DNA of 64,000 nucleotides from Gammaproteobacteria bacterium (GTDB lineage: Bacteria; Pseudomonadota; Gammaproteobacteria; UBA6429; Thiohalophilaceae), in contig JAOUNS010000005.1 of the NCBI GenBank assembly GCA_029880855.1, positions 62,001 to 126,000 on the forward strand, given 5' to 3'. Below are positions 61,105 to 64,000 of this stretch, one piece after another. A program made the position numbers and the translations under genes. Each line of letters starts with the position of its first letter. Position 1 is the stretch's first letter. The notes under the pieces are model-generated. The model ran no database searches, was not told the origin of the DNA, and saw nothing but the letters and a program-made list of their open reading frames with translations.

Positions 61105-62031
61105 TTACAGCGCCGCCTTGCTGCCCATGGGCGGTGCGGGTGTCACCCCTTTGCGCCAGAGTCGAAAATAGATCTGCCAGTAGCCGGGGCGTTGTTCATC
61201 CGCTTGCACCAGTTGCGGCAGATACAACCAGGGCACATCAGGCTGTTGGTGATGTGCCCGGTGTAAATGGTAATTCAGCGCCAGCAGTCGCGCCGGTGCA
61301 GAGACCCGCAGATTCCACGCCCCGTTCTTCACATCCCGTTCGCTCCAGGCGTGATCCACATACTGCAAAGCCGACCAGTGCAGGGCAAACAGGCCATGGC
61401 ATAGCAACCAGCCTTGCCAGCTCAGGTCCAGCAGCAACCAGATCATGACCTGGTAAGTCAGTGCTGACACACACTCCAGCCAGATGCGCCATATACCCTG
61501 ACTGCTGATCTCCCGCACATAGGGTTCAAAGCCGAGACGGCGAGCCGGTCCCTCGATAAATGTTCTTGAGGTATACAACCACGGCGTCAGTATGTAGATC
61601 AGATTACTCAACGGAATGCAAAACCAATAGAGACCCAACAGATTGCCTGCATAGAGCTGAAAATTGCGCAAGGCCTTCGACTGGTGCGGCAAATAATAAT
61701 CATACAGGTCTTCATCGGTACGATTGCGTCGATGATGCCCCAGATGGGCGGCGCGTTGCATACGAAACGAGGTCGGGAATGCGGCCGCGCAGATCATACC
61801 GAACAGATCATTGCGCCCGGGGTTGGGAGAGAAAATCCCGTGTACCGCTTCATGTAACAAGGAAAAAATTGTGTTATGCACATGGGCGAAAAGCAGGCCG
61901 GCAAGCAGCCCCCAACCGACAGAAAAATGGGAAGCGGTCCAGAGCAATAACCACGACACAACCAGTGCGGCAAACAGGATCGCGATATTGAGCCGTTCCG
62001 GGATCGGCCGGGAGTTGGTTTGCATGTTCAT
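61105..62031 (-). CDS. Membrane fatty acid desaturase
   Basis: From ATG 62031 (MNMQTNSRPIPERL) a 308-residue integral-membrane desaturase with the three histidine clusters: HEAVHG (LLHEAVHGIF), HLGHHRR (HxxHH type), and HRAHHQQ near the C-terminus, plus about four membrane helices. These bind a di-iron centre and use oxygen to introduce double bonds or hydroxyl groups into acyl chains or related lipids. The start overlaps the upstream gene by 4 bases (ATGA). It is the third gene of the radical SAM operon. Confidence 0.9.
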   Translation of the reverse strand: MNMQTNSRPIPERLNIAILFAALVVSWLLLWTASHFSVGWGLLAGLLFAHVHNTIFSLLHEAVHGIFSPNPGRNDLFGMICAAAFPTSFRMQRAAHLGHHRRNRTDEDLYDYYLPHQSKALRNFQLYAGNLLGLYWFCIPLSNLIYILTPWLYTSRTFIEGPARRLGFEPYVREISSQGIWRIWLECVSALTYQVMIWLLLDLSWQGWLLCHGLFALHWSALQYVDHAWSERDVKNGAWNLRVSAPARLLALNYHLHRAHHQQPDVPWLYLPQLVQADEQRPGYWQIYFRLWRKGVTPAPPMGSKAAL

Positions 62032-62699
62032 TCCGCCTGCCTCGCAACAGGACGACAGCCGGAGTGACCGTGCACCCGAAAGGATCGCTGCCGATAACCC
62101 AATACCGGCACGGCCATGCAGACCAACAAGGCTGAAATAAAATAAACAACAAACCAGCCGGTGGTAAATTGATGCTGTTGTGTCAACCACTCGGCCAGCG
62201 CGATCGCAGCACCATAGGCTGCGCCGAAACCGGCAAAGAACCACGGCGCATAGTCCATGGTGATCGCTTCCGACCCCTGACCGTCTGCCCAGGGCTGGTT
62301 ATAAACCTTCAGCATACCGCTGCGGATCGCCTTGATGTCATAGATCACATTCCAGAAGCCCAGCACGGCAGCAACGATAAAGGCGAAACGTAAAATATCT
62401 GCGATGGATTGTGCCGCAGTGGTATGACACAACCAAACCAGTGTGGCCGTGGCGCTGCCGAATACAAAACCATGTTGTGGACGAAAGCGGCCCAGCCGAA
62501 AACGGGTATCAAACTCCCAGACCTTCAGGACATTGGTGCCCACTGCCGGGACGATATAGGCATACAGGATGGGCAACAACCAGGCAAGCAGCACCAGTTG
62601 CAGATCACCTTGATAGGTGCGCCACCACAGCCAGAACGACAGGGGAGCAAGGATGAGTGGAGCAAGGTATTGATACCAGTTGAGGAAAACCCGGCTCAT
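62028..62699 (-). CDS. Polytopic membrane protein of unknown function, desaturase operon
   Basis: From ATG 62699 (MSRVFLNWYQYLAPLILAPL) a 223-residue protein with six or so membrane helices (about 12-27, 38-60, 86-105, 112-130, 158-175, 185-205). A polar loop FWNVIYDIKAIRSGMLKVYNQPWADGQGSEAITMDYAPWFFAGFG may be conserved and lie at the active side. I recognise no family. It is coupled by 4-base ATGA overlaps to genes on both sides, so all three act together. Confidence 0.65.
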   Translation of the reverse strand: MSRVFLNWYQYLAPLILAPLSFWLWWRTYQGDLQLVLLAWLLPILYAYIVPAVGTNVLKVWEFDTRFRLGRFRPQHGFVFGSATATLVWLCHTTAAQSIADILRFAFIVAAVLGFWNVIYDIKAIRSGMLKVYNQPWADGQGSEAITMDYAPWFFAGFGAAYGAAIALAEWLTQQHQFTTGWFVVYFISALLVCMAVPVLGYRQRSFRVHGHSGCRPVARQAE

Positions 62700-64000
62700 T
62701 TGAATCCAAACCTCATCTTGTGTTTCTTGTAGACCTCCTTGCGGAACAGTGTGGTGTAACGCCAGTAGGAAGCGGCCCGCCACAAGCTGCGCAGGTTGGT
62801 CTTCACATCAGAGAACCGATAGAGCAATGAGAAGATGCTGTTGAATTTCTGTCTCGCCTTGTGACAGGCCTCGGTCAATTCATCCGGTGTCATGTTGGCC
62901 GGGATAAATGCCGCATCATTAAACCGGTATTCGGGATGCAACCACCACTTGCCGTCATATAACAAACGGTTTTCCTTCTGCAGTTTGCTGTACAACGGTG
63001 TATTGGGATAGGGCATCAGGATATTGAAGGCGGCAAAGGTAAAGCGATTTTGCAGGGCAAACTCCATGGTCGCCAGGATGGAATCATAGGTATCATTGTC
63101 ATAACCCAGCGTAAACGCCGCCCAGGTCTGCATGCCGTGATCACGCAACACCTTCACTTCATAATCATAATTGGTAAAGCCGGGGAGATTGGGCGCCTTG
63201 CGCGCATCACGCAGGCTGGCCCGGGTGATGGATTCAAATCCCATCACATGCCCGATGCAACCACTGTCGGCCATCAGCTTCATCAGTTCCAGATCTCTGG
63301 TCACATCCAGACTGGCCTGACTGATCCAGTTGATGCGCAAGGGGATCAGGGCGCTGCACAACTCTTTCAGCGCCTTGCGATCAGTGGCGATGTTGTCATC
63401 GATAAAAAAGACAAACTTGCGTTCCTGTTCGGCGATCTCGCGCACCACTTCATCCACCCGCCGAATGTAGTGGGTCTTGTTGAAGTACTTGCTCACCGCA
63501 CAAAAACTGCACGCAAAACGGCAACCCCGGGTGAATTGCATCAGGGACATGGGCAGATAGCCCTTGCCCTGGTATATCTCACGCCGTGGCAGGGTGTTGT
63601 TCAGCTGGGCGATGCCGGGTGGGGCCTGATAGATCGTCTGCAATTTATGTCGGCGCGCATCCTCAACGACCTGTGCCCACAGGGTCTCGGCATCACCGAT
63701 GAAGATACTGTCGGCATGTTGCGCCACTTCTTCCGGTAACAGGGTGGCATGCATGCCACCCATGATCACCGGCACGCCGCGTTGCCGGTACTCAGCGGCG
63801 ATCTCATAGGCGCGACGGGCGGTATAGGTCTCTATGGTAATGGCAACGAGATCGGCAGCCTCATCAAACGGAATCGACTCCATGCGATCATCGTACATCA
63901 CCACGTCCACATCCGGTGGTGTCAGACCGGCCAGCACACCCAGCATCAGGGGTTCCATGCGGCCTTCATCCACATACAGACTGTGTTCGCGCCGACCGAT
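62696..64000 (-). CDS. B12-binding-domain radical SAM enzyme (partial, runs off the window)
   Basis: At least 434 residues, open to the window edge. N-terminal part resembles a cobalamin-binding domain (MEPLMLGVLAGLTPPDVDVVMYDD...VPVIMGGMHATLLPEEVAQHADSIFIGDAE). The radical SAM domain holds the CxxxCxxC cluster motif in TRGCRFACSFCAVSKYF, then VFFIDDNIATD and MGFESITRASL; a C-terminal helical region follows. GTG 63973 is an internal start option but the frame continues past the edge without a stop. Such enzymes methylate or rearrange lipids, including hopanoids and tetrapyrroles. Coupled to the membrane protein by ATGA. Confidence 0.85.
   Translation of the reverse strand: MGRREHSLYVDEGRMEPLMLGVLAGLTPPDVDVVMYDDRMESIPFDEAADLVAITIETYTARRAYEIAAEYRQRGVPVIMGGMHATLLPEEVAQHADSIFIGDAETLWAQVVEDARRHKLQTIYQAPPGIAQLNNTLPRREIYQGKGYLPMSLMQFTRGCRFACSFCAVSKYFNKTHYIRRVDEVVREIAEQERKFVFFIDDNIATDRKALKELCSALIPLRINWISQASLDVTRDLELMKLMADSGCIGHVMGFESITRASLRDARKAPNLPGFTNYDYEVKVLRDHGMQTWAAFTLGYDNDTYDSILATMEFALQNRFTFAAFNILMPYPNTPLYSKLQKENRLLYDGKWWLHPEYRFNDAAFIPANMTPDELTEACHKARQKFNSIFSLLYRFSDVKTNLRSLWRAASYWRYTTLFRKEVYKKHKMRFGFK

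Overview
The window looks like chromosomal DNA of a Gram-negative gammaproteobacterium, probably an autotrophic, sulfur-oxidising relative of the Chromatiales/Ectothiorhodospiraceae. The signs are a class I phosphoribulokinase (Calvin cycle), a cytochrome c4-type dihaem protein, a periplasmic two-domain rhodanese, many lipoproteins and outer-membrane barrels, the priA-argS-SPOR gene order seen in gammaproteobacteria, and moderate GC with AT-rich spacers. This placement is inferred from gene content, not from a marker phylogeny. I see no rRNA or tRNA gene, CRISPR array, complete insertion sequence or prophage.

Layout. 0-5.7 kb: small accessory genes, including a P-loop kinase, a DUF1059 protein and two paralogous lipoproteins flanking a small membrane protein. 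5.7-10.9 kb: a DnaA-box cluster, then priA, argS and an FtsN-like SPOR gene. 10.9-11.7 kb: a gene-free stretch of degenerate repeats and hairpins. 11.7-16.1 kb: a 1480-residue cadherin/VCBS-type lipoprotein with near-identical 306-bp repeats. 16.4-24.8 kb: a zinc protease, an outer-membrane protein, divergent polyamine genes speA and speE around a palindrome, a response regulator and a phosphoesterase. 24.9-32 kb: an LtaS/OpgB-type transferase, purD, phosphoribulokinase, a FIST sensor, an aldo-keto reductase and a HIT protein. 32-45 kb: a signalling-rich stretch with two HDOD proteins, two cyclic-nucleotide-binding proteins (one fused to a rhodanese), two PilZ proteins, an Rrf2 regulator and an HU-like protein. 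45.3-48.5 kb: an ECF sigma/anti-sigma pair followed by a secreted Asp/Lys-rich protein and a TPR-barrel protein. 48.5-54.6 kb: a P-loop ATPase paired with metA, cytochrome c, ArsC, a hybrid kinase and a DUF2892 protein. 54.9-59.6 kb: a tightly packed four-gene envelope operon (VanX-like, VanW-like, glycan-binding-like, GT-C-like). 59.8-64 kb: a PAP2 and an NTF2-like gene, a 143-bp MITE-like element, and a translationally coupled operon of desaturase, membrane protein and B12-type radical SAM enzyme that runs off the window.

The best candidates for undescribed systems are the VanX/VanW/glycan-binding/GT-C operon, the radical SAM/membrane protein/desaturase operon (probably lipid modification), and the ECF sigma/anti-sigma/Asp-Lys-rich protein operon. 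The DnaA-box cluster before priA and the MITE between convergent genes are the most notable non-coding signals. Functions are assigned by reading motifs by eye; no database search was run.
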